From positions 1-64,000 of the forward strand of contig JADNRX010000086.1 of the NCBI GenBank assembly GCA_015501595.1: a stretch of 64,000 bases of DNA, given 5' to 3'. The notes beneath the pieces were generated by a model. That model saw only the letters and a program-made list of their open reading frames with translations, was not told the DNA's origin and did no database searches. Each line of letters begins with the position of its first letter. The first letter of the stretch is position 1. Origin of the DNA: Hymenopellis radicata. Its lineage: Eukaryota > Basidiomycota > Agaricomycetes > Agaricales > Physalacriaceae. The translations under genes were made by a program, and so were the position numbers. Positions 10,444-20,372 of this stretch are shown here, one piece after another.

Positions 10444-11945
10444 ATGTACTTAACCCACGTAAGTCCTCTCATCGCATCTGGCCCGGACCGCCTTCAATAC
10501 TTACCGATATGCTTTCGTTTCCAGTCTATCCACGATTTACCACTCGAGCTCAAACTCATGATCATCGACCATGTATCAGACTTGCCCAGTCTAAAGGCCC
10601 TTTTCCAATCTAGATTGTGGCATCGACACTGTGGTGTTTATATCCAGAAGCAGGTCTTCGAAAACATCACCCTAGCGCTAAGCGAAGCCTCGTCCAATCG
10701 CAAACAGACAATCCCTGCGGAAGCTGTACTTTCGTCTCTTGAGAGGACATCACGTCTCCGTACTTACGTCTGGACGTTGAGCGTTCAAGGAGATGTCTCG
10801 AGCAAGCTGAGCGGTGATACGATGATGAACGTCTCCCGCCTCGCTGCGCTAATCCCCGACATGTCGCACTTGGGACTGGTCTCCTTAAATGACATCAGAG
10901 CTTCCGGGTCATCACACTCTGTTCTGAATGCCTTAACGTCTTGTGCATCTCTCCGCTTCGTTGCCTTCGAAGCTTGTTCATTCAGCCTGCAGGACATCGC
11001 CAACCTTCTCCACAGCGCCCATAGCCTCGAAATTCTCCATTTTGGTCTGGTCTCCGTGAACGGGCTTGCACTCCACGATGATTTGGAGGAGATTGACAAA
11101 TATCCTTTGCTCGATTTCGGCGATGCGCTTCAAAACGGAGTCTCTCGGGAAAATCGTGAACAGGGCGTATACTTGAAGGAACTCAAGTTCACTGCACTAG
11201 ATGGTGATGGAATAGACGAATGTTCCGCTTTGCATCTTTGGGACTTCCTGGCCACATCTGGCGTCCTACGCGCAGTCGGCATACTGGACGCAACCGCATT
11301 AGATCTGTACACAGTTACTCCCGACCGTCTTCAGACGATGGTCAATCTCACGAGATGGCACTTCACCGTTAATAGCAAGACATGTAAGATGTCTTTTCTC
11401 TGCGTCATGAAGAGAAATTGACTTCTGTCTGAATTATAGTTCGCCTAGGAGATGAGCAGGCGCTCAAGGACAAGGAGCCGATACAACCTGTCCTACAGCT
11501 AAACAACATCAGCGGCTATCAATTCAGCATCTCCACCAACCTCAATCGACCTCACGATGCATACGGAGTCGACGAGAAGCTACTGCTGTGGAATATCCAG
11601 GTGCTGAACACGGCACATCAGCTGGAAAGGCTCGTCATACACTTTGCCCTGAACAGCGTTTACCCACCACCTACGGATTCTGATGACGGCCAGACTTGGG
11701 CCGAGGTCGACAATGCGGTGTCACTCACAGCGCGAGAACTGCGGGTTCTCTTACTAGTTTTTCATGGAAAACTTGCCAGCGACCACGTTGAAGATGTGCG
11801 AAAGGGCTTGACAGCGTGGATTTTGAAGCGTCTTCCTCGCGCGACGACTAAATTTGGGTTGGAGGAGGAGCCTGGATGGCGTTGGAACCAAGGAAGGCCG
11901 CGGGGATGCTTGACGTTTTTGCTCAGTAGCGATAGCAACGTTTGA
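10444..11945 (+). CDS. F-box-like / leucine-rich-repeat protein
   Basis: Three exons (10444-10458, 10525-11383, 11440-11945) give 459 residues. Exon 1 encodes only five residues (MYLTH); the intron has donor GTAAGT and acceptor TTTCCAG, and the frame is kept. Right after it comes SIHDLPLELKLMIIDHVSDL, the start of an F-box-like helix block (LPxELxxxIIDH). The remainder is leucine-rich with irregular repeats, as in fungal substrate-recognition subunits of SCF ubiquitin ligases. Intron 2 (56 nt) splits a Phe codon. The gene appears intact. An upstream ATG-less open stretch from 10426 was not used as start. Confidence 0.75.
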
Positions 11946-12202
11946 GATAGACGTACTATCTGTAGTACGAGTCTATGGAATGAGGTGGTGTTCGATTGCT
12001 GCATTACGCTGTTGCTGGCGACTCGGCGCCGAATAAGTAGAGAGCTGAAAGGTCACGAATTCGAAATGAGATCAAAGTCCAATTGATAAGCAATTAAGAA
12101 TGGATACAAGGAGCGAACACAGTAAGTGTACGATACCAAAAATGAGAAAGATTGAAGGTCCGTGGCAAGGAGGAATTCCATGCCCTATGTTAACGCGCTC
12201 CC

Positions 12203-13060
12203 TTAAACATGTCTTCCGACATTGTCCCTTCACAGTTCGTCAGAAACAATTCATCAATCGAAATGGAGAACGCAAGACTAACCCGAATTCGCCCGCGAAG
12301 TTTCCTGGAGGGGAATAGCGGCATACGACGTACTGGCCGGTGTCTCCAAAGATCGTTCCGGCAGTGCATTGGCCTACAGCGCATGCAACAGAGGTGGTAC
12401 TCTTCCAGACCACCTACGAACGAAATCATGAACATACAGCATTGGATTGTGAATGGGAACGCGGCTTACCTGCGTGAAGTGATCTGTGTCTGAGGAGAAT
12501 ACGGGGTTATTGTCTAGGTTGTTGTTCAGGACGCTGCAGAAGCTGTACATTAGGAATACGTACAGTCATATTGCGCTAGTTGTACGAGAGGTTGAGAAAA
12601 TAGAATGCGAAGGACAATAGGGAAACGTACAGGCTTCGGACATCCAAGCGTCCACTGCCGCCTTGATCTGGTCTCCGCCTTGCCCCGTTGTAGGATACTA
12701 CGTAGCGTTAGAGCGGTCTGCAAAAGGAAGACGCGATATGCGAACCAAGTTCTCGCCGGAGTTACCGCCACTGATGATCCCGTTAATATTAAATAGGTAT
12801 GTAGGAAGTAGTACCACAAGGAAGACATACCTATGCTGGAATTGGCATGCATTCGCCCAGCTGAGGGTCGCAGCATACAAATCCTCGTTCCAGGTCAAAG
12901 CGTTGGCACCGTAATCAGCACGGGCGGCATTGTGGTCGGCGAGAACAGCTGCCTTGAGGTCATCTTTCGCATCGCGTGCGACAATATCACCCTGGGGGAC
13001 GCTAAGTGCGGATGCAGCGATGGCAAGTGAGATGGCGACGAAGGACTTTGTGAACAGCAT
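12203..13060 (-). CDS. Secreted CAP superfamily (SCP/PR-1-like) protein
   Basis: Six exons (13060-12831, 12770-12746, 12697-12631, 12513-12470, 12413-12283, 12227-12203) join to 173 residues. A signal peptide (MLFTKSFVAISLAIAASALS) leads to the CAP core: HNAARADYGANALTWNEDLY, SWANACQFQHSGGNSGENL, AVDAWMSEA, NNPVFSSDTDHFTQVVWKST, CAVGQC and YVVCRYSPPGN. These are the hallmark CAP motifs, including the conserved His and Glu of the putative cavity and the paired cysteines. Fungal members are exported and some bind sterols. Exon 2 is only 25 nt. The gene looks intact; the short end (GDNVGRHV) follows a 55 nt intron. Confidence 0.88.
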
Positions 13061-13095
13061 GATGGGTTGTGAGTAGGACGATGTGTGCGGCTGCC

Positions 13096-13101
13096 TTTAT
13101 A
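13096..13101 (-). promoter_or_regulatory. TATA box of the CAP gene
   Basis: TATAAA on the minus strand, about 36 nt upstream of the ATG at 13060, which implies a very short 5' leader. Confidence 0.5.
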
Positions 13102-13102
13102 T

Positions 13103-13674
13103 GTAGTACGGGGCTATGCGTTTCAGAAAACGCCGCGAAGCGAGAATAAGAGCGCCTGAAGACCAGTATAGTGGAACAGCGGGTGGGATAACGACGTTAT
13201 CGGGATAACCACGCGTTCGACGACGCGGATGCAAAGCCGAGGTGCCCTTTGACAAACACTGAGGTGCTCCATGTAACGCATCTAAAACTCTGAGGCTCTA
13301 TTACAGGCCGTTCGGACTGCGTGATGGCGGTCATGATGATCGGTCCGAGATAATCGGTACGTTTTTAACGTATTGCAAGCCACCGGCGCGACTTCTAAAT
13401 GGACCACGAAAAGCCACAAAATTCGTCAACCTGGAACTAACGAAGCACCGAATAAGTCCGGGTTGCCCGAGGGAGAAAGTCAGGTGTAGCACGTGATCGT
13501 TTCATCCTCTTTTCCTCCCCATCACTTGCCCCATCATCTCTAGCAAAGCTGCTGTTGCAGAATTGGCATTTTGCGCTGTTCATCCGCATTAAAGTCGATG
13601 TGGACAATCTGACGTGTTCTTTAGCAAAGTAGACATAAATGCAATTTGGTGAGCCTGGAATAAAATCTGTTCTA
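13103..13674. other. Intergenic, with a weak acidic-motif relic near 13440-13580
   Basis: The core GCACGTGATCG at about 13488-13498 and the sequence around it partly match the family seen at 4.8, 10.0 and 17.5 kb (frame DHVLHLTFSLG), but the acidic half is out of frame. Otherwise nothing was seen. Confidence 0.35.
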
Positions 13675-15306
13675 TCACGTCTCCGACTCCCAAAACCTTT
13701 CTGGTTCTGGCGTTCGCCCCAGCCAAATCTGATAATCATACATCGACGTTTCTGCTTGTCGAATCAGTAACACGCAAGGGGCAAAGGAGCCATGGTACGA
13801 ACCGATAACTTCTATCAAGACATTGATCTGACCGCGATATTCGCCTGGCAGGGTCTGCCATCTGGCGTCGTCCTCAACCTTTGAAAATCGATGGTAGAGC
13901 CCTTGAACCCTCTGGCTGCGGTGGCTATAACGTTTCTGCTCTTCTGTGGGCCGATAAACTCGCGCGTGAGCGTATACAGGAGCAGCGGCCGAGTCTGGCC
14001 GAGCTCGCGAAGCCAGCATTACCGAGAGACTTGGGAAGATCCTGAAGACGTCGTCCGGGTCGAGTGACTCGACATGGGTCAGAAGGGTTACGTTCACAAC
14101 TGAGGAGAAGGGGGAGTTGGTGGTGGGCGGTCTAGTGAGGAAGGAGAATACGCCCATGGATACATCGCAGCGAAATGCACGGCGATAAGCTCTGGACTCC
14201 TCCCTCAGGTCCTGTTCAAGCCGAAAAGATACAAGTTGAGGAAGATGGTGGGCTATATTTTGAAGACCATCCAAGGTCCTGGGGGCGAGGGCATTGGATA
14301 TAGTCAAAGAAATGATGTTACACTTGGATCGCACAACCAGCGATTGAATGAAGTGTGGGGATAGTACTGGATCGTCCTTCGAGTCAGGCTTAGACTCAAA
14401 GACGCGCAGGTTGGAGAGCGACGGCAGGACCAACCAATGTCCAAGCTGAGACGAAGCGAAAAGTGTTACATCTTGCAGGCGAGGAAGCTCCACGACGATC
14501 GGTTGCTCGAGGACGGGCACATCAAAGCATCCATAGGATTCTTGACACACTAGAGCTTTCAGTTGGTCTGCTTTCTGCAACCCGACCAGAACGTGGTGCA
14601 CCAGCAGCGCCTTGTCTCCTCCTCCGTCGACAGTGAAATCCGCGTTGAGGAGACGCGACCATGGCAATTCTACCAGAATCGAGTTCTTTGGTGTGATGAA
14701 TGCGTTGGTAAGCTTAGGTGCGTCGCGAAAGGCGGTACAACGAGATGGAGGGAGGGCGGTACCTTTGAAGACAATAACATTGAGCTTCTCCAAAGAGCCC
14801 AGCCTATCATGAAGCGGGTCGAGAAAGGACCAGTCCCCAAAATCGCAGTCCGGTCGGCACACAACAGACAGTTCCTCCCACCGAGGCGCCGTGTGAAAAA
14901 GCGCGGAAAGAATGTCTTGGACTTCCTCATCCGTCTTCCACCGGGAGACGCCTGAGCACGTCATCGAGATGCGCAGGGGAAAATTTTGGGCGAGTACGAG
15001 AAACTGGTCTAGTGCAGAACGCCATCGCCATGACGAAGCCGCGTGTCCGTTGGCAGTCCTGCGCCACCCGGGGTTACCGAGCGAGATATCGACCTCGAGC
15101 CGCGACCAGAGGACGCTTGTGCCAAGGGCGGCGGCGCGCCATGCACGCGAAACATGGGCAAGTCGAAGCACGGGGTGTTTAGCACCCGGGCACAGTTCGA
15201 AGACTGTATTAGTATACGACTCCTCGGCGTCAAGAATAAAGATATGTTGAAGGATTTCGGGGGGTGCGTAGGAGGCGCCAAGTGGAGTCGTCAGAGACTG
15301 ATCCAT
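13675..15306 (-). CDS. F-box protein, single long exon
   Basis: A 543-residue open frame starting MDQSLTTPLGASYAPPEILQHIF. The F-box block is clear: APPEILQHIFILD, then RLAHVSRAWRAAALGTSVLW. A leucine-rich body follows (LEKLNVIVF, LPRLQDVTLFA, LPSLSNLRVF), ending ERFWESET. This is the standard form of Agaricomycete F-box proteins acting as SCF ligase adaptors. An ATG 24 nt upstream (15330) is in frame; MDQSL is preferred because the F-box lies close to it. No frameshift seen. It is only distantly similar to the F-box cluster at 28-60 kb. Confidence 0.82.
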   Translation of the reverse strand: MDQSLTTPLGASYAPPEILQHIFILDAEESYTNTVFELCPGAKHPVLRLAHVSRAWRAAALGTSVLWSRLEVDISLGNPGWRRTANGHAASSWRWRSALDQFLVLAQNFPLRISMTCSGVSRWKTDEEVQDILSALFHTAPRWEELSVVCRPDCDFGDWSFLDPLHDRLGSLEKLNVIVFKGTALPPSRCTAFRDAPKLTNAFITPKNSILVELPWSRLLNADFTVDGGGDKALLVHHVLVGLQKADQLKALVCQESYGCFDVPVLEQPIVVELPRLQDVTLFASSQLGHWLVLPSLSNLRVFESKPDSKDDPVLSPHFIQSLVVRSKCNIISLTISNALAPRTLDGLQNIAHHLPQLVSFRLEQDLREESRAYRRAFRCDVSMGVFSFLTRPPTTNSPFSSVVNVTLLTHVESLDPDDVFRIFPSLSVMLASRARPDSAAAPVYAHARVYRPTEEQKRYSHRSQRVQGLYHRFSKVEDDARWQTLPGEYRGQINVLIEVIGSYHGSFAPCVLLIRQAETSMYDYQIWLGRTPEPERFWESET

Positions 15307-15816
15307 TAGATCTGGAGAAATAAAAATCAACTTGAATTATATGGAGCACTCGAACAGACCTGGCCTGGGAAGATCTGGGAGCGATATGAGCTCCGAGTGT
15401 TCACTTGTCATCCTGCATTTTTTTTGAAAACGAGGACACTGGCAGGTTAATGTATGGGACGTACTCGATGATGGGAGTAAGTAAGTAAAAGAGTTGGGGA
15501 TGATCGTACGTTACGTACCTGAGCATGGATCTCCACCTTCTCATTACTATAATCGAGCTGTCGTTTCGCCTTCTAGTCAGTCTGTTTGATACAAGGAAAG
15601 CGACCGTTAGGAGCGTTGTGATTTCAAGATGAATACTCTAAATAACTACTTATGCGCTACACTACTAAATATGTCCTACAACAGTTGGCGTGATGAATGA
15701 GAGTGGGCGGGGACTGACTGGTATAAGTATTTAACGGATGAAAAATGAGGAGTGAAATGCAATCGATGAGAGTACGGGAATTGGTGTTCTGGGGAAAGCT
15801 GAATGTGCGGGCACGC
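15307..15816. other. Intergenic, no feature seen
   Basis: AT-richer sequence between an F-box 5' end and the 3' end of the next minus-strand gene. No repeat or ORF worth reporting. Confidence 0.5.
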
Positions 15817-16647
15817 TCATGCCTCCATGATCATCTTCTCAGCCTGCGTCGTCCAGCGCGTCTGGCGCACAGGGATACTAACCGATGGCCCGGCGGCGGC
15901 GGATTTCTGGCTGGTCTGGGCACGCGGAGTTGGCTTTGGTGCAGGTATCGGAGTGGATTCGCGTGAAGCTGGCTTGGGAGTGAATTTGCGGGAAGCCCGC
16001 TTGGGATCAGCGCGTTTCGCTGGGGAAGGAGAAGCTGTAGCTTTTCGGTGACTGCGACGACTCGGAGACTGGTCAACTTTCCGCTTCTTCCTGGTCTCTT
16101 CGACGACTGGTTCCGTATCCACGTCCGACATTTCCACATCCTCATCGGCCTTGCGCTTCTGTGCAAGGCAGCAGATGTCTTCGTATCCGTCTACACCGAA
16201 GGCTGCTCCGGAATTGACGACAAACCTCTCTTCTACGGCGCCGGACGGCCTGTGGGACTTGAAGACGAAGTCAGCATCCCATTGGATGCATGGAGAGCGA
16301 GAGGCTTCGCCGAACTTTGCGCTGAAGTCGAAGCCTTGAGGATGACCCATAGCTTCTGCGAGTGTTGTAAACCTGACAGGCGGGAGGGAGCGCGGGATGA
16401 CGCCGAATGGAACCGCCGGGCCTGTCATAGGCTCTGTGAACTGGTTAGCCCAGAGTGGGACCTCTGGGTCAATGTTTAGTTCGCTGGACGCTGGGAGTAC
16501 GCGGGGAGTCTGGGGGTGGTAGACGGTGTCGTCGTGGTATGCGGGAGGCGCGGCGACGGACGCCTCTAGGTCGGCGAGGAGGTCGTCAATGCTGGGGGAG
16601 CCTGCGCGAGAGTAGGACGTGGTGGAGGAAGTCTTCGAGGCAGACAT
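15817..16647 (-). CDS. Basic nuclear-type protein with GSPSIDDLL motif (paralogue 1)
   Basis: Single exon, 276 residues from MSASKTSS. Near the N-terminus is RAGSPSIDDLLADLEASVAA then PPAYHDD. A central GVDGYEDICCLAQKRKADED leads into a basic tail with several KRK/RKKRK clusters, SPSRRSHRK and many Ser/Pro/Lys residues, so it is probably nuclear. The gene at 19491 has the same N-terminal motif and the same GV.GYE..LKRKA centre. No Pfam-type domain is known to me. The open frame extends to 16812, but an ATG there would put the start upstream of the TATA box, so 16647 is chosen. Confidence 0.65.
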   Translation of the reverse strand: MSASKTSSTTSYSRAGSPSIDDLLADLEASVAAPPAYHDDTVYHPQTPRVLPASSELNIDPEVPLWANQFTEPMTGPAVPFGVIPRSLPPVRFTTLAEAMGHPQGFDFSAKFGEASRSPCIQWDADFVFKSHRPSGAVEERFVVNSGAAFGVDGYEDICCLAQKRKADEDVEMSDVDTEPVVEETRKKRKVDQSPSRRSHRKATASPSPAKRADPKRASRKFTPKPASRESTPIPAPKPTPRAQTSQKSAAAGPSVSIPVRQTRWTTQAEKMIMEA

Positions 16648-16779
16648 TATGTGATTGGATATAGGGATAAGTTCGTAGAGATGAAGGTGTAAATTGTAGG
16701 ATGTGTAGAGAATGGCCTCAACCAGGAGGATTATCGTCGGGATATGTGTTTCTTGCAGAAACGAACGCGTTGTCCGTCG

Positions 16780-16890
16780 CGCCTTTATATCCTCGACCGT
16801 CGCCAGTACCATTCATGGCGGACAATGGTACGAGCAATCGTCCACAGGACAAACAATGGCAGACAGACGCGGTCCACAAGGGTTGTCCAG
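16780..16890 (-). promoter_or_regulatory. Promoter conserved with that of the 19491 gene
   Basis: On the minus strand: CTTGTGGAC, a CCATTGT, CTGTGGAC, a second CCATTGTCCG, then GGCGACGG and TATAAA (16789-16784), about 140 nt before the ATG. The same elements in nearly the same order stand before the paralogue at 19491. Confidence 0.55.
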
Positions 16891-16905
16891 GTATTGCCTT
16901 TTAGG

Positions 16906-17408
16906 GACGACAAATACTCGTGGCCAAAGACCAGTAGTCGTCGCGAAAGAGGCGAACAAACGTTGCCCACGGATCATTGTTCTGAAATCACAGTATCGAG
17001 GGTGGGAAGATTCACGGGGAAGTCTCTCAGGGTGGGCGAAAAATGGGAAGCCTCCGTAATGCAACCTACTTACTCAAGAGAGACAAAGTATATGTGGCGC
17101 AATAATTACTATTCCCTGGACAGAATGAGCATGATGGCGGCGGCGAATGTAAAAGTATCAGCTCACAATGGTCTAGCGCGCAATCTATTTCCGGCTTGTC
17201 AGACCAGAAAATTGATAACCTTTCCAAGCCGAGTTAACCACTGGACTTTCGAGAGGAAGAACAGTCTGAACAATAGTTTCGACCTGGATGAGAAGTTTAA
17301 GTCGAAAAGTGAGATGATTTGCTTACTCCTTTCCGTTCTCAAACTTTTCTTAACCAACATGCCATGCGAACAGTGGAAACCAGTTAATGCGGAGATTAAG
17401 TACCTGCC
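16906..17408. other. Intergenic, no feature seen
   Basis: A plus-strand ORF (16744-17436) crosses this stretch but overlaps the conserved promoter, is low in domain-like sequence, and is taken as chance. Confidence 0.5.
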
Positions 17409-17828
17409 TCAATCCGTCAAAAGCTGTAGCATCTGATCAGCGCATATGTATGTCAAATGCAGTCCGTGGCTCAGAGCATCCGTTCGCGTTTTCATTCCTA
17501 CACTTAGATGACGGCGGAAGGAAAAACAGAGACGCGCCACGTGATCGTACTTTCGTTCCTTTTCACCATCATGCGGGCCGTCGACGTACTCATTCTCCTC
17601 GCTACCCACGACGGCGGCGATGAGACCAGTCAGATACGGAGACGACGAGTAAATCAAGCCTCGGGATACGGCAAGGGCGCTGGAGCTGACAGTGATTCGC
17701 CATCCGATTTTTGCCAGCACCAAGCGGAAGCTGCAATTTCTACATGGCCGCCAATGAATATCGACGAACGTCGACAGGCGAGGGAGTCTGCTGGAGCGTA
17801 TGAGCGTGTAGTGAATTTGGTGGAGCAT
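17409..17828 (-). CDS. Member 3 of the acidic-motif ORF family
   Basis: A 139-codon frame with LTGLIAAVVGSEENEYVDG then PHDGEKERKYDHV and an RLCFSFRR tail. The motif aligns in frame with the copies at 4742-5191 and 9962-10115. The region upstream (CRNCSFRLVLAKIGW) is only loosely like member 1. Function unknown; not clearly secreted or membrane-bound. It might be one exon of a spliced gene. Confidence 0.35.
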   Translation of the reverse strand: MLHQIHYTLIRSSRLPRLSTFVDIHWRPCRNCSFRLVLAKIGWRITVSSSALAVSRGLIYSSSPYLTGLIAAVVGSEENEYVDGPHDGEKERKYDHVARLCFSFRRHLSVGMKTRTDALSHGLHLTYICADQMLQLLTD

Positions 17829-19253
17829 TCAAGAGTACCACGAGGCCTAGGAGAGTAGGCGTGCAGCTTGCTCAGCAAATATTCGACATTTTCCACCAGA
17901 CGCCGTACGTTCGTGCTCCTTTCAGAAATGCGCTCGCTCACGATGTGTTCAGAAGATACAAGGATTCATACAAATGTACGATATACTCGATCAGCACCGC
18001 CAACTACTGCATCATGCAGAGCGGACCACAAAATAACCACACCATCCGCGCTTGAAGGAAAGCGGCTTACGGCACAGGGAGCAAGGACGAGGAAAAGCAG
18101 AGTCGCTATCTTGGAACCTCTTTCCAAAGGCTGGAATATGACAACGTATAGCCTCTGAAGGCGGTAGGAAACAGTGCGTCCTTCCTTGGAATCTTGGCAA
18201 TGACTAACAGCGACTTCCAGCGTCCTATTCATTTTGGCGAGGTCGTGTTATCCCACGTATGCTATCACTACCCGGCCTAAAAAGGCGACGAAGATGCTTG
18301 TATCTGGGAGAATACTTTGGACGAGTGTGGCTTCTCCAGGCATCTATCGTTGGCACATCTACCCTCCAGTCTCGCCGTTCAAGACTCCTAACTGACTAGA
18401 CTGCATCTTGTAATCACAAGACTGTCACCCTCTTCAATGCACCATGATACCCTCCCATACTCCCCGCTTTCTTGTTGCTCCCAGTCTCGTCCGAGCGGCC
18501 ACTTCTTTCTGCGTCCGACTCGGACGGCCAGAAGAGGTTTGTCGTTGCAACCGCGCGCGTCTTTGTGTGTGTTGGGACCAGTAACTCAACTCGTTGAATC
18601 GCGCCTTTGCAGCCTGCCGATAAGGGGTGTAAATCTAGTTTTCGTTCAGTATGTTCCTCGTGTTTCGTTTTTAGCATGAAGCGCTAAATGGCGTTACTCA
18701 GGTCTTTTGATAACGCTGTGCGGATCGTCTGATTCCACTGATCTGTAACAAAAGCGTCAATCAATGTCCAACCCCAAGAATTTTACTTCTGGTCGTCCCG
18801 CTCGACGCTCTTCTGTGAGCAGCTCATTGCTCGATCGGCATCGTCGACTTGACTCTTCGTTCGCCCCTTTTACAGGCGCACCTTCTGTATTTGGAGTTTT
18901 TTCTTCACAGGACCTGCATCCTCGCGATTAGAATCATGTCGCCCACAGACATTGTCTATCTGGCACGTCGATACAAGGTAAGTTTCAATATTTATTCTCT
19001 GTCCCAGCTTCTGATTTGACGGGCGTCAAAGTTGACGTTGGGTACACATATTACGCCACACGTCAGTTGTCTTCATGTTTCAATATCGTCCTTATTTGAC
19101 GTCTTCATTAGGCGATCACGACTCTTCATTAACCCTGCGATTTAGCACAATGGTAACCAGTCAACAGTAGGTCATTGTTCGCCTCTTTCGCGACAACGTG
19201 ACAAAGGCCTTTCAGCGACAACCTTTATCGTTCATAAATGGCAACACCCGTAG
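17829..19253. other. Intergenic; one short ORF
   Basis: Apart from the 55-codon ORF at 18764 nothing is supported. Short ORFs on both strands lack domain-like sequence. Confidence 0.4.
18764..18931 (+). CDS. Possible 55-residue protein
   Basis: Frame MSNPKNFTSGRPARRSSVSS continuing to a TAG. Ser/Arg-rich start and a GAPSVFGVFSS tail. No family recognised. Listed because the composition is protein-like and the ATG context (CAATCAATGTCC) is fair. Confidence 0.2.
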   Translation: MSNPKNFTSGRPARRSSVSSSLLDRHRRLDSSFAPFTGAPSVFGVFSSQDLHPRD

Positions 19254-19360
19254 GACCCTTGTGGACACGCCATTTCTTTCCGCTTTGAGCTGACCGCCAT
19301 TAGCCCTGTGGACTGCCATTGTCCGGGATAAACAATGCAGACGACGAAGGACGGTATAAA
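19254..19360 (+). promoter_or_regulatory. Promoter conserved with that of the 15817-16647 gene
   Basis: CTTGTGGAC (19258), then CTGTGGAC, CCATTGTCCG, an ACAATG on the other phase, GACGACG and TATAAA (19355-19360), 131 nt before the ATG. The order and spacing follow the promoter of the divergent paralogue, so the promoters were duplicated together with the genes. Confidence 0.55.
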
Positions 19361-19490
19361 GAGAACGCCTATCTCAGCCCAGTTCTTTCACAATCGCTTT
19401 CTCTCCCAACATTCAATACCTCCTGGTTGAGGCTTTTTTCCGACATACTCTAATTCAACAACACTTTTAAACCCTATACTCATTCGCATA

Positions 19491-20372
19491 ATGGCACCTA
19501 ATACTAAACCGCCTACCATTACACCGCCTGCCACCAAACCACCTACCACCAAACCAGCCACCCGACCCGGCTCCCCCTCCATCGACGATCTCCTCGATGA
19601 GCTTCAAGCAGTCGCGTCCGCGCCTCCCATCTACGACGGCTACTTCCCGATCCACCCTCCCCAAAAACTCACCACCGCCACTGCACCCTTCGTATCTCTC
19701 GCCGACGAAGGCATCTCAATGATCCCTCCCCTGCGTAATTACCCTACCGAACCCTTCCTCCCCTCCATAGTCCCCACGCTCCAGCTCGAATACGAAGACT
19801 CCATGTACCCGCGCAGCTTCGACCCCATCCTCAACATTACACCCACACTCACCCTCGAGACTGACTTGAGAGTCTGCCCCGAGAGGAAATATGTCGAGCC
19901 GCAGCTCTTTGAGGGTATCACAGTCGGACCTATAACCCTACCGGTAATCCAGCACCTGACCATCGCGGACGGGGTATATCATCCCGAGCCGAGCCAGACG
20001 CCGCCTTCCGCTAGCGAGCTCTCCGCGCTCATCCGATGGGACTTGATCAAAGACCCCGAGCCTCGGCGTCAGCCTTGCGAGTCTCCCAAGCCAGGCGAGC
20101 CAAGAAAGCTTGTCGTGGTACCGGTCATGAGCTCTGGTACACCGGCTGGGGTACCGGGATATGAAGCTCTGACGCTGAAGCGCAAGGCTGCTGGGCCTGT
20201 TGAACGCAATATGTTTGGGGAGGATGCGGAGAATCCGTGGAAGAAGCTAAAGCTCGAGGAGGAGTGCTTTTCTTGGGCAAGTTCGAGTTCGAGTTCGAGT
20301 CCGAGTTCTTCTTCGGTTCAGGTGCAGAACGATCGGAGGCCACGCGGCGCGAGGCGACCTGCTACGGTGTAG
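19491..20372 (+). CDS. GSPSIDDLL-motif protein (paralogue 2)
   Basis: Single exon, 293 residues. Starts with a PTxTPP/TKPPTTKP repeat, then RPGSPSIDDLLDELQAVASA then PP, a proline-rich acidic middle, GVPGYEALTLKRKAAG, a WKKLKLEEE patch and a long serine run before a basic RRPRGARRPATV end. The N-terminal motif and the GV.GYE..LKRKA block match the gene at 15817-16647; the rest is hardly alignable. Probably nuclear and largely disordered. Function unknown. The serine run (about 20250-20320) is a coding microsatellite. Confidence 0.65.
   Translation: MAPNTKPPTITPPATKPPTTKPATRPGSPSIDDLLDELQAVASAPPIYDGYFPIHPPQKLTTATAPFVSLADEGISMIPPLRNYPTEPFLPSIVPTLQLEYEDSMYPRSFDPILNITPTLTLETDLRVCPERKYVEPQLFEGITVGPITLPVIQHLTIADGVYHPEPSQTPPSASELSALIRWDLIKDPEPRRQPCESPKPGEPRKLVVVPVMSSGTPAGVPGYEALTLKRKAAGPVERNMFGEDAENPWKKLKLEEECFSWASSSSSSSPSSSSVQVQNDRRPRGARRPATV

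Noticed and set aside
16744..17436. Plus-strand ORF of 230 codons
   Set aside because: It begins in the conserved promoter of the minus-strand gene, has no domain-like sequence, and no match in the paralogous promoter region at 19.3 kb.
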